Shown: positions 1 through 12,400 of the stretch, in pieces
How positions within the stretch are numbered: the stretch's first letter is position 1
Layout of the letters: the number at the start of each line of letters is the position of its first letter
From: Diphasiastrum complanatum
Lineage: Eukaryota; Streptophyta; Lycopodiopsida; Lycopodiales; Lycopodiaceae
Length of the DNA stretch: 64,000 bases
Assembly: GCA_029204225.1 (NCBI GenBank)
Contig: CM055101.1
Coordinates: forward strand, 41,812,927-41,876,926
Reading direction: 5' to 3'
The notes under the pieces: model-generated
The model's input: the letters and a program-made list of their open reading frames with translations, nothing else
Databases searched by the model: none
Told to the model about the DNA's origin: nothing
Made by a program: the position numbers and the translations under genes

Positions 1-672
1 GTATGGCGAAGGCTACGAAACAGATCACGTTGGCGAACCAACCATTGTGGGTCAATCATAGCCATATGAAGATCATGCCAAAAAGTAGGCCATATATGTA
101 ATCCCTCACGAGTAGGCTCAGAGCGATAGACACGCCACCAAGTCTGAGCTCGACCATCTAAATGTAACGCAGCCAACTGCACTTTCTGGGTTTCAGTCTT
201 GGGATACATAAGAAAATAGGTCTCTAACTTAGAGAACCAATTTTCCAAGATATTCCCATCAGATGAACCAGAATAAGTATTAAGCTGGATGCGATCACGA
301 AACTCACGAGCAAAATGAGGCTCAGGATTATCTGAAAAAGTAGAAGAAGGAAATCCTGGTGGTGTGGAGGGAAATTCGGGTGGTGGTACAGAAGACCCGA
401 AAGGAGACCCATAAGAACTGAAGGGAGACCAAACGTACTACCAAAAGCACCTCCTGAAGATGGACAGGCGTACTCAAAATAGGAAATAAAGGTGCTTTAC
501 CAGGACGATGAAGAATGTCGAGGGGGGTGGTATCCCCTCGTGGTAGGATAGTCTCAAGGCTAGAAAGAATACGATCAATACGACTCTCAAGATGATCCAT
601 GCGGGAATCAATATGTGTAAAACGATCATCTAAAGAGCTCTGCGGAGGGTCTTTTGATGAAGAAGTCGCCAT
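1..672 (-). pseudogene. Ty3/gypsy-type Gag, partial and frame-broken
   Basis: Read on the minus strand, this begins at an ATG ending at 672 and runs off the window at base 1. The N-terminal part (672 to about 450) is rich in D, R and S and has a short helical stretch (RMDHLESRIDRILSSLE). The C-terminal part (about 400 to 1) is in another frame and contains ENWFSKLETYFLMYP and LHLDGRAQTWWRVY, typical of the retrotransposon Gag capsid family. The frame changes at least once, around 410-450, so no full Gag is made as read. It belongs with the primer site at 1,771-1,783 and the leader between. Pol would lie before base 1. Gypsy is favoured over copia by the capsid pattern. Confidence 0.75.
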
Positions 673-1186
673 AGGGACTAAGGAAGAGACAAAAACCTGA
701 GGGAGAGACGTTTGTCGTCACCCCAACTTAGTCTAACTTCCGAAATCACCAAAATTGGCACGTAAACAGTCAATCAAGATGGATAATAATCAGAAAATGA
801 GGGGCTGAGAAAGTAGAAGGTTTCTAACAAATGGAAAAATGGAAAGAGGAGGGTGTGAGGCAACAAATATGAACAGGAATAGGGGGCTGGAAAGAGTAGT
901 ATGTGAGCAGAAAAGACAGCAAGTAGGTGCAAAAAGGAAGTGCAAAAAGGGCGCAAGCAATACCTGGGTGGGTGCTGATCCGTCGTTCACTCGGTAGTGC
1001 CAACAAAGAGAGGTAAAAGCTGAAGATAATAGGGCTCTGGGCAGCAACTACCAAGATCCACAATATGCTGAAGAATAGGCTGAAAAAAAAAAAAAGGTGT
1101 TGAAGTAAGGTGCCGAACAGCCTCCAATCAATAGCCGAAACGGACAGCAAGTCGGTGAAAAGAACCGCTGAAAATGAGACGGTAGT

Positions 1187-1765
1187 AGGGCACTGGACAG
1201 CCTCCAGTCAATATCAAAAATGGACAGCAAATCGGTGACGAAAACTGTCGAAAATGATGAGGTAGTAGGGTGCTGGGCAATAGCTATCAAATATGCAAAA
1301 ACAATGAAAATTCGCCGAAAAAATCAACGAAAGTGATGGGTTACCACTGAAAATGAGATGATAGTAGGGCGCTGGACAGCCTCCAATCAATATAAAAAAT
1401 GGACGGCAAATCGGTGACGAAAAGTGTCGAAAATGATAAGGTAGTAGGGCGCTGGGCAATAGCTACCAAATCTGCAAAAACAATCAAAATCTGCCGAAAA
1501 AATCGACGAAAGTGATGGGTTAGCAGGGCGCTGGACAACCTCCACCAAAACTGCAAAAAATGATGAAGAAATTGTCGAAAGTGATGGGCAGTAGGGCGCT
1601 GCTGGACAGCCACCACCAATCTGCAAAAATGACGAATAAAAATCGATGAAAGTGATGGGTGGTAGGGCACTGGACAGCCTCCACCAATTGGCAAGAAGGT
1701 TGACGGAGAAAAATCAATGAAAGTGATGGGTGGTAGGGCGCTGGACAGCCTCCACCAATCTGCGG
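1187..1765 (-). repeat. Tandem repeats in the leader of the gypsy-like element
   Basis: The phrase agggcgctggacagcctcca recurs with small changes near 1187, 1367, 1525, 1592, 1664 and 1737. The last copies are spaced about 67-73 bp. The 1187-1345 and 1367-1525 blocks form a longer duplication of about 180 bp. A related phrase (ctgggcaatagct) recurs near 1269 and 1450. The array lies between the primer binding site and Gag, so it is untranslated leader. Open frames across it are by-products of the repeat. Confidence 0.8.
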
Positions 1766-1770
1766 GAAAG

Positions 1771-1783
1771 TGCTCTGATACCA
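1771..1783 (-). other. Primer binding site (initiator tRNA-Met type)
   Basis: The minus strand reads TGGTATCAGAGCA, the standard complement of the 3' end of plant initiator tRNA-Met. It marks the junction of the 5' LTR (higher coordinates) and the internal region (lower coordinates). Confidence 0.85.
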
Positions 1784-1785
1784 AG

Positions 1786-2200
1786 TTACAAGCTAAGATT
1801 CACTAGCTATGCTAGAAAGCAGGACTTAAGCTAGAAAGCAGGAAGAGAATGCTTAAGGAAGCTAAAAGAGGAGCAATCATCATCAACTAAATAAAGGAAT
1901 ACAATGTTGCCCTACTTATACCCTCTCCCTGAATCAAATGGAGGATTCAAAAAAGGGAGAGAAAAGGATTTGGAGGGAAAATAGTGCGCCCTCCCAATAG
2001 GAGGACCCCCACTCCAAATCAATGTGACCAAGTCCTAAAAATATAACCAAATAGGGCCCAAGGCCAATATATGAATAAAAAGGGCCCTTAGGCCTGCTTA
2101 TGCATAATAACAATAAAAGAATGGACATGGCTAATGTAATGAGCCAAGTCCATAACTTAGCCATGAACATCTCAATCTCCCAATATCAGTAGCCCCAAAC
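1786..2200 (-). mobile_element. Putative 5' LTR of the minus-strand gypsy-like element
   Basis: This sequence lies just upstream (minus strand) of the primer site. A TATA-like element (GGTATAAGTAG on the minus strand, about 1910-1922) sits roughly 130 bp before the primer site, as expected for an LTR promoter. The outer boundary is a guess: no second LTR is in the window and the terminal TG/CA could not be fixed. Confidence 0.4.
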
Positions 2201-3335
2201 TCCAAGACTATGCATATAAATGACGTGCCTAAATATAGCCTCTACATGCATAGGGAGCTTGACAAACTCAGCTAAAATAATCTCATCGTGTTCGTTTCTT
2301 TTCGAGCTATAATCGTTTCTCACACTCACACACCCTCTTTCTCCAACATGATTAAAACAAAACGCTTGGGACATATCATACATGAGAGCATAGAGTCCAA
2401 GGTAGTGTAAGGCTGGTTTACTCCCCTGATGTAAGCCCTGGCCCCTATACACCATGTCTGTGGGGGTGAGCATGGTGTCAAAAAGACAACACTTACTCTA
2501 CGAATCCCATGTATGTAACCTAAAACAAAACCACTACAAGTTGACAAGGGAAGACTGACCTTTCCCAAGTCAGCTAGTGGCTACATTTCTCATGCTAAAG
2601 ATAGGTTTCATAAATAAGACCTCCAAGTATGTACAGGAAGAAACGATATCCAATGGCTAACCATCCAACAGTAAGTCGTGTCACTGTATATAAGATCTAC
2701 ATGATTTTCTCTCCTTTGCTCCTCCTGAAGCAACAAGTCAACATGTATTTGTGAGGTTGTTCTGAAATTCTGACGCAAATAAATTTATAGCTAAGCCTAG
2801 TCCCATGCTATCTAATACAGATAACAATGTGCCTCAAAACATGAGAAGCAATCCAGCAATCAAAATACACTTTGTAAGAGTGATTGAAACAATTATTTGG
2901 ATGTGGATAAGACCATACAATGTATCCAGGAAAACTATTGAAGAGTTTATAGAGATGTTTGCTAGTTCAATTGATCCTCATAAGTACTAGAGCATTCCTA
3001 GAAAAATTATGCAATCTTCAGGTTCATAAATTGCTATCTTCGACAAAAGTTGTCAACATCGTTAACTACCATAATCAGCATAAATAAGTCCATACTGACT
3101 TTACCCAGGTCAACCAAAGAATTAAGGAAAATCAGGAAAACATGCAGCAACGTTTTACATTACATGTTCGCTAACATCTGGAGGCCAATTTCCAAATTTA
3201 CAGTTGTTCGTTCTAAATAAACTAAACTCATGGACCTAATCCACAATTTATGACAGCAAGTACAGTTCCTATTAAGAGAACATGCAATCAAAATAAGATG
3301 TGGGATCTCCCCAAGCAGGGTACATTCACACTTAC
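2201..3335. other. No gene recognised; region where further BRF1 exons were sought
   Basis: The sequence is AT-rich and non-coding in appearance. The next BRF1 exon after 3,336 should start in phase 0 and continue the C-terminal half of the protein, but no convincing acceptor-plus-protein match was found. A plus-strand frame at 2,805-2,990 has no recognisable domain. Confidence 0.5.
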
Positions 3336-3416
3336 AGTCAATCTTCCTGATTCAGTGCTCCCAAACTCATCCAGACGCTTCTTAAGAGTTCCCTCACATA
3401 TATGGACGACACTCAC
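3336..3416 (-). CDS. BRF1: BRF1 exon: end of cyclin repeat 2
   Basis: The acceptor is aaaatttcag and the donor GTAAGT. There are 27 codons in phase 0, reading [19 protein letters not shown], then STESGRLT. This is the last exon recognised in the window. Confidence 0.94.
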
Positions 3417-6400
3417 CTGAAATTTTGTTGAGAGGAATTATTAGCGCATATAAGATAGGGCCACACAGTTATTTTACTGGATTGAAGAATATTAACTTTG
3501 CAATAACACAATCACTAAGACATCCTACCAAAAACATCACCATATACTTACTATCCAAACATATTAAAATAAAGGTTACTAGCATACAATGATTCCATTG
3601 ACTACTTTTTAATCATACCACATCATTCTTCGTGCACTCAAAACCATGAATATGAGCTGAAATAAATAAAGCTGCTCCACAAATCCCACTTGGTCTTCTG
3701 CCTGTCTGCAAAAGCAGAAACGCAGGTCAATGAGAAAAAAGACAACCACGTTTCGATTTCGAGTTCAGTGACACAATCAACCTGCATTTAAGTTCTGAGT
3801 GGACAACAAGGAGGCATTGATCTCACGAACGATTTCTCTGGTTCATTTCTGGGCACCTCACTGGAAGAATGCTCCTATTTTCATTTAGGAGGTATTATTG
3901 CAGCCTAAAGGAACGTGACATGAGTAAAAAAGTAGCTCAGTATGATGAAGCTAGGAGTTCGTATTCTCTTTGGGAATACCTACAATTTTTGCCATATGCT
4001 GTTGTTCCATTTTCTTTTATTGGCTTTAAATTCACACGGGATACTCGTCTGTCCTCATAGTGACTAAGGGACGAAAAAGGTGGGGAATGAGGAACAGGAA
4101 GGTTAATGTCCCCAAGAAAATGGGGACAGAATGCCATGTCTCCATGGCATAATGAATGACATATGCATACACATAAGAAACTAAAATTTGTAGTGATTAA
4201 AATTAGAAATCACACTTGCATGAACAAAACAGGGAAAATTGACTCCTATTCAAAAGTTGAACAATCCTCATATCAGAGTATCATTGATAAGAATGATACT
4301 TTCCGGTGAAAAATACAATAATTTTCTCATGCAAGGAACGTGACTGCTAGGAACTCGGGGATGCACATTCCCACGCATGGGAATAGTGATTCTGCATTCC
4401 CAGCTAAACACATTTCCATGAGCATTCCTAGACCCAAGATGGGAATGTTTGACGCATCTTAGAAGGGATAGGACCATCACTATACTTCTCCCTCACTCTA
4501 AGTACTCTTCACAAGATTGGTAACAGCATACATTCAATGACTTGGAAAAACATTCAGAGCACCAATAATGAGGGAGTTTACAGGAGGTTATCACCATATC
4601 CAAAAACCAAAAAAACGTGAGGGTACTGTGAGCATTATTTTTTGCACAAGATCCTAAATCTTATAGATATTATATATAGACAGCAGAATTTCATTAGAAG
4701 TACCCTGAAAGCCCACACAAGAAAATACAGCACAATCATTTTAGCAAGATGTCATTGATGTGATACTTATGCATTAGGGTGAACTAATCATCAATAACTT
4801 TTGAACAAATTTTGTAACATTCACAACTGGGGAAACCTTCAGATTGTTGCTCCGTCCCAAAGCCAAGTAACTCAGATCCTTTCGACAATGGCTTAGATAG
4901 GCCAATAAGAAGCATCCTGGTCCAACCTTCATGTTGCAAATAATAGAGATGTGACTTGGCCTAGGACTTCTGGTTATAATAGAAGAGGTTTTAAAGATGA
5001 CCATCAAGGTAATTATCATAGAAACCCCAGAAAATTTGAAGGGTTTGATATTTGATGCATGATGTTCGAATCCCATCTTTGCAACTCTGTAAAATTTCAT
5101 GAGAAACCTCAAACAACCAGAGATTGTGAAGAAGAAGCACACCTGCATCCAGTCACGCTTCATGCTAGCTACAAGGCGAAGAGCTGTATTTGCAACAGCA
5201 TGATGTTTCTTTTCAAATGCTTCAGATTTCCTCCTCAAAAGCCCTACAAACCATCGAAGCTCAGGACTTATTGTGATTTGAACTAACTCATCGAAAGCGA
5301 AGTTAAAATCAAAGCATGCTACAAAAAAAAATGTAAACTACGAGTTAAGCACAGGAAATTCAAGCTGCACTAATGTAATTTACTTGAAAGAACTCCCTAA
5401 CATGAGAGCAGGAATGTCAGAAGCCCTAGAGTAAAATGTTGAAAGTATTACTGCTGGCATTAAGTTAATAAAACATCAAATCAATAGGAGCAAAAGAATA
5501 ACAGTTGCACACCTTAAAGCTTAGGATTGGAACATACTATTACTGTGATCTTGTGGAAACGGAACGTGGGCGGGCGTTGAAGATAAGGCAGTAGCAGGGC
5601 GGAAGCAGGGGCAGAAGGCAACTGATCAAACTCAAGCACAGGGCGCAGACAGCAGAAAGCAGTGAGGGTGCGGACAACAGACTTGACACAAGAAAATGAC
5701 CATGAATTCACCAAAACAATAGCTTCATTTCGGTCAGCAAAACTAGCCAAGAATGCTAGTACAACTCCAACAATAAGATATTGCAAGACAATGTAGTTAG
5801 TTTGTCCATATCTTGACAATTTGCACACATTCACATGAAATAGCTCAAACATGAGATAGAATAAGTAAAGTAAACTTGAACAACACTTCTTTGCTGCTCC
5901 TTTGACCTTACTTGAGTTTAAAGACTCCTGCAAAAAAACATATCCAAAACATCTTTGCCAAATAACCTTCCTTTGATGCTCTTGACTAGCTCCAAATTGC
6001 CACCTTCCCTTTTGTGTTGTTGAGACCAACCTCTTGATCTTCCTCTTGACCATCAAAGTCATTGAGCAAACTTTGTTTTTCAGATCCATTACTTGATTTT
6101 CCAGCACGAAAACCATGAGAACCGATATCCACTTGCATAGCATCATCTACACAAGAAGATTCTCCAAAACATGTGAGTAAAGCAAAGTGAGTCGCTTCCA
6201 CTTGCTTACCTTTCTCTTGAACATCAAAGATATCAAAGATATGAATATCTTCAGACCTGAACCTCTAGAAATACTCCCTCTCAAACATATGATCTAGATC
6301 CAACAAGATCTCATCGATGCTTGATCTTGATCTTCCATAAAGGTTAGAAAAAACAATGCCACCATCATAAATCAAAAGATAGATTCCAAACTTTCCATCC

Positions 6401-9400
6401 AACATGAAATAGAGTAGGTGAAGATGAGTATCAAACGTAATAAATTCAGCCTTCTTGAGTCCATAAAAAAATTCAATAAGCTCACCAATGAGATCTCCTT
6501 TGCCTTGAAGAAATTGCCTCTCGATTTGCTCCATGTAGTCGTCTCCAACCAACCTTTTGTCATCTTGATCATGCGTGATCAATTCACAATCATAGAATCC
6601 TTTTGAGTTGATGAAGAGATGTGAGATCCATGCCTTGGATCTTCCCAAGAACCAATCTTCCATTGCACTTTCCTTCATAAGACTCCCTCTTAATGATTGC
6701 ATCATAAGAAGTAGAAACCTCAAAAACATTAGAAGCCATGAAAAAAATCATTAGTACCTTCAACATAAGGATGATTGAATTACTCTGTTTTTTTAAACAA
6801 GAACTTCTACTCAATGTTTTAGGTAGTAACTCATATGATAATGATTCTTCCTCACTATCATTCACAATGACATCATTCAAAGTACATCCTACTTTGAACT
6901 TTTCACATACTTCTCTGCTTCTTGACTTGTGACTATCTCCTTCACCAAGTCTCATGATAGAACCATTTGATCTACTCTCTTTATGAAGACATGTGACTCC
7001 ACTTGCTGCAAAAATGACTTTCTTGGACTCATCACAAAAGAATCTTAAAAGAGCCACCTCCTTCATGCATGAACCTAGCAACATCTTTTTCCATATCATC
7101 AAAGAAATTATTAGCAACAACCTTTTTCAAGGAAGAACCTTCACCTCCATTGATGAAGTTAGCTCTTTCCTTACCTTTTGCATGCTTGCACTTGCCACGA
7201 AGAACCATTGAAACACCATCATTATCCTCAAGACAAGGCCAAGTTAGCACAAAGATGAACATCTCCAAGAAGCATATTAGATCTTGACCTAGATCCAGCA
7301 TAAGGAAGCTTGTTAGACTTTGCATAAGATCCACCAATCTTGTTGATGCCAAAAGAAAACTTTGGAAAGTTGAGACCAATCTTCTTTTCCATTCCATCCT
7401 TTTTGTTAGCCATAACAAAAGCATCAAGCTTGAAAAGTCTACCTTGTCTATTGCCCCTAGCAACCAAGATTTCTTCCTTTGTAATGAAACAAGCATCACC
7501 ACCAAACTTTACCATGTATCCTTTCTCTATCATTTGACCAACACTTAGCAAATTCTTTGAAAGTGAAAGAATGTAAAGAACACCATCAACTCTTGCTTTC
7601 CTATTAGTAGAAAGACAAATAGGAATTGAACCAATACCTTCAATCACACACTCACCACCATTGGCCATGTGAATTGCGTTCTTGGCTCCATCATAAGTGA
7701 CCGAAGAAGTAAAGAACTCTTTGTGACTAGTCATGTGTGAACTAGCTCCACTATCAATTAACCATGAATCTTTGTCACCTTCACTTGATATTAGACTTGA
7801 AGAACACATCAAAAGAGAATCACCACCACCTAGATCCTCATCATTAGTAGTAAAGTTGATTTGCTTGCTACCTTCATCTCTTTGCTTCTTCAAACATTCA
7901 ATTGCAAAATGCCCTTTGATTCCACAATAAAAGCATTTTAACTTTGACGTATCTTTTTTTTTGTCAAAAGAGGAAGTCTCACCTTGATCTTGCCCTTTAG
8001 ACCACTTGTCTTTGCCTTTGCCCTTGAACTTGCCTTTGATGAACATAGCCGATGTAGATCCACCTCCTCTTGATTGAAGCCTATACTCCTCATTCACCAA
8101 GATCTCTTGCAAATCCACAATACTTGGCAAAGTCTTTTGAATAGCAAACAATTAGCATGATCATCCAACAAGCCATTAAGTATAACTTGAACAGGTTCTA
8201 CTTCCTTAATGCTTTCATCAATACAGGCTAACTCATCATTGAATGCTTTAACCCTCAAAACAAAAGCATGAGTACTCCCTTCCTTCTTTTGCAAACTTTG
8301 AAAGATTTGCCTCCTAAGAGTAAGCACTCTTGATGTAGACTTGGATTCATAAAGCTTCTTCAAAGCTTCCCAAGCCTCCAAAGATGATGTGCACTTACCA
8401 ATCTCCTTGAGAAGTTCATTGGTAACATTCATCTTAATCATGTGTAGAGCCCTTTTGGCCCTCTTATCATACCTCATTTGATCTTGTTGAGTTGTTGGTC
8501 TCTCCTCCAACCCTACAACAATATTCAAAACATCATTCATCTCAAGAAGTGATTCATCCTCACTTTCCACAAATAGTTACTTGAGGTAAGCCTATCATTG
8601 CCTTCCAACATGAATCCACCACTTGTAGCCATGTTGCCATGACCTGATCTTCTTCTTTCAACCTGTTCCAAATGCACAAAGCACTCTCTTGAATGTCAAC
8701 AAATGAACTCAAGAAGAAATCACAAAGATATGGAACCTCTCAAATCTCTTCTAGCACTTCTAACTAGAAAATCAACACATAGAATAGTGAAATCTTGATC
8801 AACCTATGATCTATCCTCAATCTAATGATTCTTGCCACTTCCTAAGATTGAAACAGACTCAAATGAATTTCAGTAACCTCACAAATTAGAGATCCAATCA
8901 AAATTAGGGTTTTGACAAAATCACAAAAAATTGAATATCTCAAATTCTACATACAATTTCTAAAAACTTGATATATCATCTTGTAGCCTTCAATGAGACC
9001 TTCCTAATGCACCAAAAATCGGCTAATTCTAGTAAACCAAGTGTCAAATCGGAATTGATCAAGTATATAACCTATATTGAGTTTTGACCTACAAAAGATC
9101 AATTCCACATATGCAAAAATGGAGATTTTTGAGTAGAAATCAATCTAGCATGTTGTAGCATTGGTAACTCCGCCAAATCTTTGATAGATGTGGTTGATCC
9201 TTTCATAACCTGAAACACAATAGCTCTAATACCATGTGAAGGATTTCAGATAATTCAAAATCCAAATCCATGTCTCTGATCTTTGATTTATAAAGGAGCC
9301 ACTGTAGAAAAATCAGCATCTACAAACAAAATGAGATGCAAACTCTAAGAGATACTGATCAAACATGAACCAAACATAAAATATAGTTGTTGTCCGTACA

Positions 9401-12400
9401 ATTACAGTACCCTATTGTATTTCACACGTGTGGAACCGAAAATAGCAATAAATGATCATTCTACGCATAGAATTGCAAGATAACATCATGAGAGTGCACC
9501 AATGAGTAGTAGAACCCAAAGAGAACCATGTATAATGATGAAATGAGAGAGAGAAGAGAGAAGATCCCTTTCTCCACAAGTTGCAACAATATATAGCAGG
9601 TTCAAACCCTACTTTGCCACTTGACTTTCCCTCCAATATGAAAAACCCTACTATTTTGGGACTAGATTCAATGTACCCAAAGTTCAAATTTGAATCTCTC
9701 TCAAACTCAACTACCAAATTTCCCACACTTCCAAAAAGTGTTTATTGAATGTATTTTAAAATAATATAACTTCAAAAAGTTTATCTCTAAGTCTAAAATG
9801 AGTTTTGGCCTCAATTGACAATTTACCAAAATATGACTAAACTTGTTGAAATCTCTCACATAGACCACTTCCGAACTTTACGAATCTTGTTGTTATCAAT
9901 TTCTAAGCCTCGATCCAAAATATATGACCCAAGTATATTAGTTATTTCTAAACAAATTCACATTTTGACTCCTTGGCATAGAGCTTCTCCTGTCTATAGA
10001 TGAGAATATCATCTAAGTAGACAATCATAGATTTCCCCAAATATGGACAAAGAATGTCGTTCATCATTTTCTGGAAAGTTGCTGGAGCATTCGTGAGACC
10101 AAAAGGTAAGACTAGAAACTCATAATGGCCATATTGGGTCCTAAATGATGTCTTTCCACATCCTCACTCTTAATACGAATATTATGATAACCAGATCTTA
10201 GATCGATTTGGTAAAATACCTCACACCATGTAATCGGTCTATTAATTTTGTTGGAATGTAAATGGAATTGCTTACATTACCATAGGTTACTTTGACCCAA
10301 AAGGTCGAGAGTTGTGTAACCATGGTCATTTATTATATTAGGCCTACTAAACTTAGAGTTAGCTAAGTTAGTATGAAATTAACTTGGTAGGGACTCATGG
10401 GTCCACTAGGCCTAATTGTGACATTAAGTACCCCAACTTGACATATTGGAGGTACCTTATTCTTTCTATGTAACTTATAGAAAGTTGGATAGTCAATAGT
10501 CAAGTAGTTGGACAGCAAATAGTCAAGTAGTTGGATAGCCAATAGTCATGAAGTTAGATAGTCATCTTGGACTATATATATGTGTGCATCCCATTTGTAT
10601 GAGACACTTTTGTAAGCAATACTGACTATTCTCCTCGGCTGTCCACGAGTTTCTACAAGAGGGTTTCTAGCCATCTCTCTCTTTCTTTTGAGAATGCTTT
10701 GTGTGATTGAATGGTTAAGATCCTGGATCCTTAGGCTTCTATTTCCTACATGGTATCAGAGTCTTTAGGTGATCATATTGCTTGCAGGAGGGCACCCAAT
10801 AGGAAGCTATCTTCTTCCCCTTTTAGTTGCATAAAATCATCAAGCTGCTGATTTTTGCAGGAGAAGAATCTGTTCATCTTCTTATAGCTTTTTTGCAGGA
10901 AATTGCAGGGCACCTTCACCTAATTGAGAGCTAGCAGTAGGGCGCCCATGCTCAAACCAATTGCATGTGATCTTGACTCAATTACATGCTTAAAATTTCA
11001 AATTTACTTCTTAAATGAAGATACATGTGTTTTGGACACATTTCTTGCTGAAATTTCCCTGTTGGTGAGCTTGGAGTACCTTCTAATTGCTAAAGGTTTG
11101 TGGGAAGTAGTTAATGGTGACGAAGAGAGGCCGCCTACCTTGGCACCTATTACACCATCTAGAACAACTACTTCATCATCTACGGAAGTGTCTTCAGATG
11201 AGCAAAAGAAGTGGGATCGACGAGATGCACAAGCACATTCCGTCATTGCATTATCAGTGAAGAGATCTATCCTTCCTCATATTAGATCATGCAAGACTTC
11301 CAAAAGTGCTTGGAGACTCTTGCAAAGATGTTTCAAGTAAAGAATGCGGCAAAAGTGGTATATCTTCGAAATCAACTTTCTATCTTGAAGATGCAAGAAG
11401 GTGATTTGCTTACAAACCACTTGACGAAGATCAAGGATCTTCGAGAGGAGCTTCTTAGTATTGATGAGGTGATTGAGAACTCACAATTTGTATCTATTAC
11501 TCTCAACTCTCTTCCTAATTCTTACCTTCCATTTGTGTCATCATTGAGCATTTCCCTTAGGGGACAACAAATCTCCTTCGACGAACTTGTTGGCTTACTT
11601 CTTCAAGAAGAGCAAACAAGGATCAACTTTGGTGAACAAGAAGATCAAGCTTTCTTTGCAAAAGGCAAAGACAAAGGCAAGTGGAAAGGGAAGCCTTCTT
11701 TCAAAACTTCCAAAGATGATCAAAAATCTTAGGAAGCTCAAGATCAAGACTCCAAGAAAAAGGGTAAGTGCCACTATTGCAAGAAATTTGGACATCACAT
11801 CAAAGAATGTAGGAAGAGGCTTGCAAAGGAAAAAGAGAAAGGTAACGATACAAGTACCACAATCATTACTTTGGAACAACAATTTGGAAAGGAGGATAAT
11901 TTTTTCAATAATGATTATGCTTTTTTCACTAATAATCTCATCTCTCCTCAAGACGAGATTTCTGCCACTTCAAATCTTGCTGGTTTTTCAGCAGAAAATA
12001 GCTCATTTTCAGCTTTACAAGTTGCTGTTTTTTCATCTATTGATTGGGTGATTGATAGCGGGGCCACACGCCATATGACTTATAACAAAGAAGTTTTCAC
12101 AAAGCTTGTGAAAGTGCATGATGGAAGCAAAGTTCAAGGTGTTGATAACACCTCTTATCCTATCAAAGGTATTGGAGTGATCCCCATTATCTTACCTAAT
12201 GGTGAGGAGAAGTACATTCGTAATGTACTTTATGTTCCAAAAATAAAAAAGAATCTCATTTCGGTCTCTACAATTATAAACCAAGGATTGGTTGTGGAAT
12301 TCAAAGAAGACAAATGTCTTATCAAAGACCCAAAGAGATCTCTTATGATCATTGCTTCGGGAACATTACGTGGTGGATTGTTCCTTATGGATACCTATGA

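Noticed and set aside
1341..1784. 147-codon minus-strand frame
   Set aside because: Runs through the leader tandem repeat and the primer site; repeated phrases come from DNA repeats.
2805..2990. Plus-strand frame containing TIEEF, which resembles the expected BRF1 continuation
   Set aside because: Wrong strand and no splice context; coincidence.
4774..5142. Extension of the BRF1 exon frame beyond 5,143
   Set aside because: The frame reads on into intron sequence after a good GTGTGC donor; the protein match ends exactly at DWMQ and resumes at 3,705.
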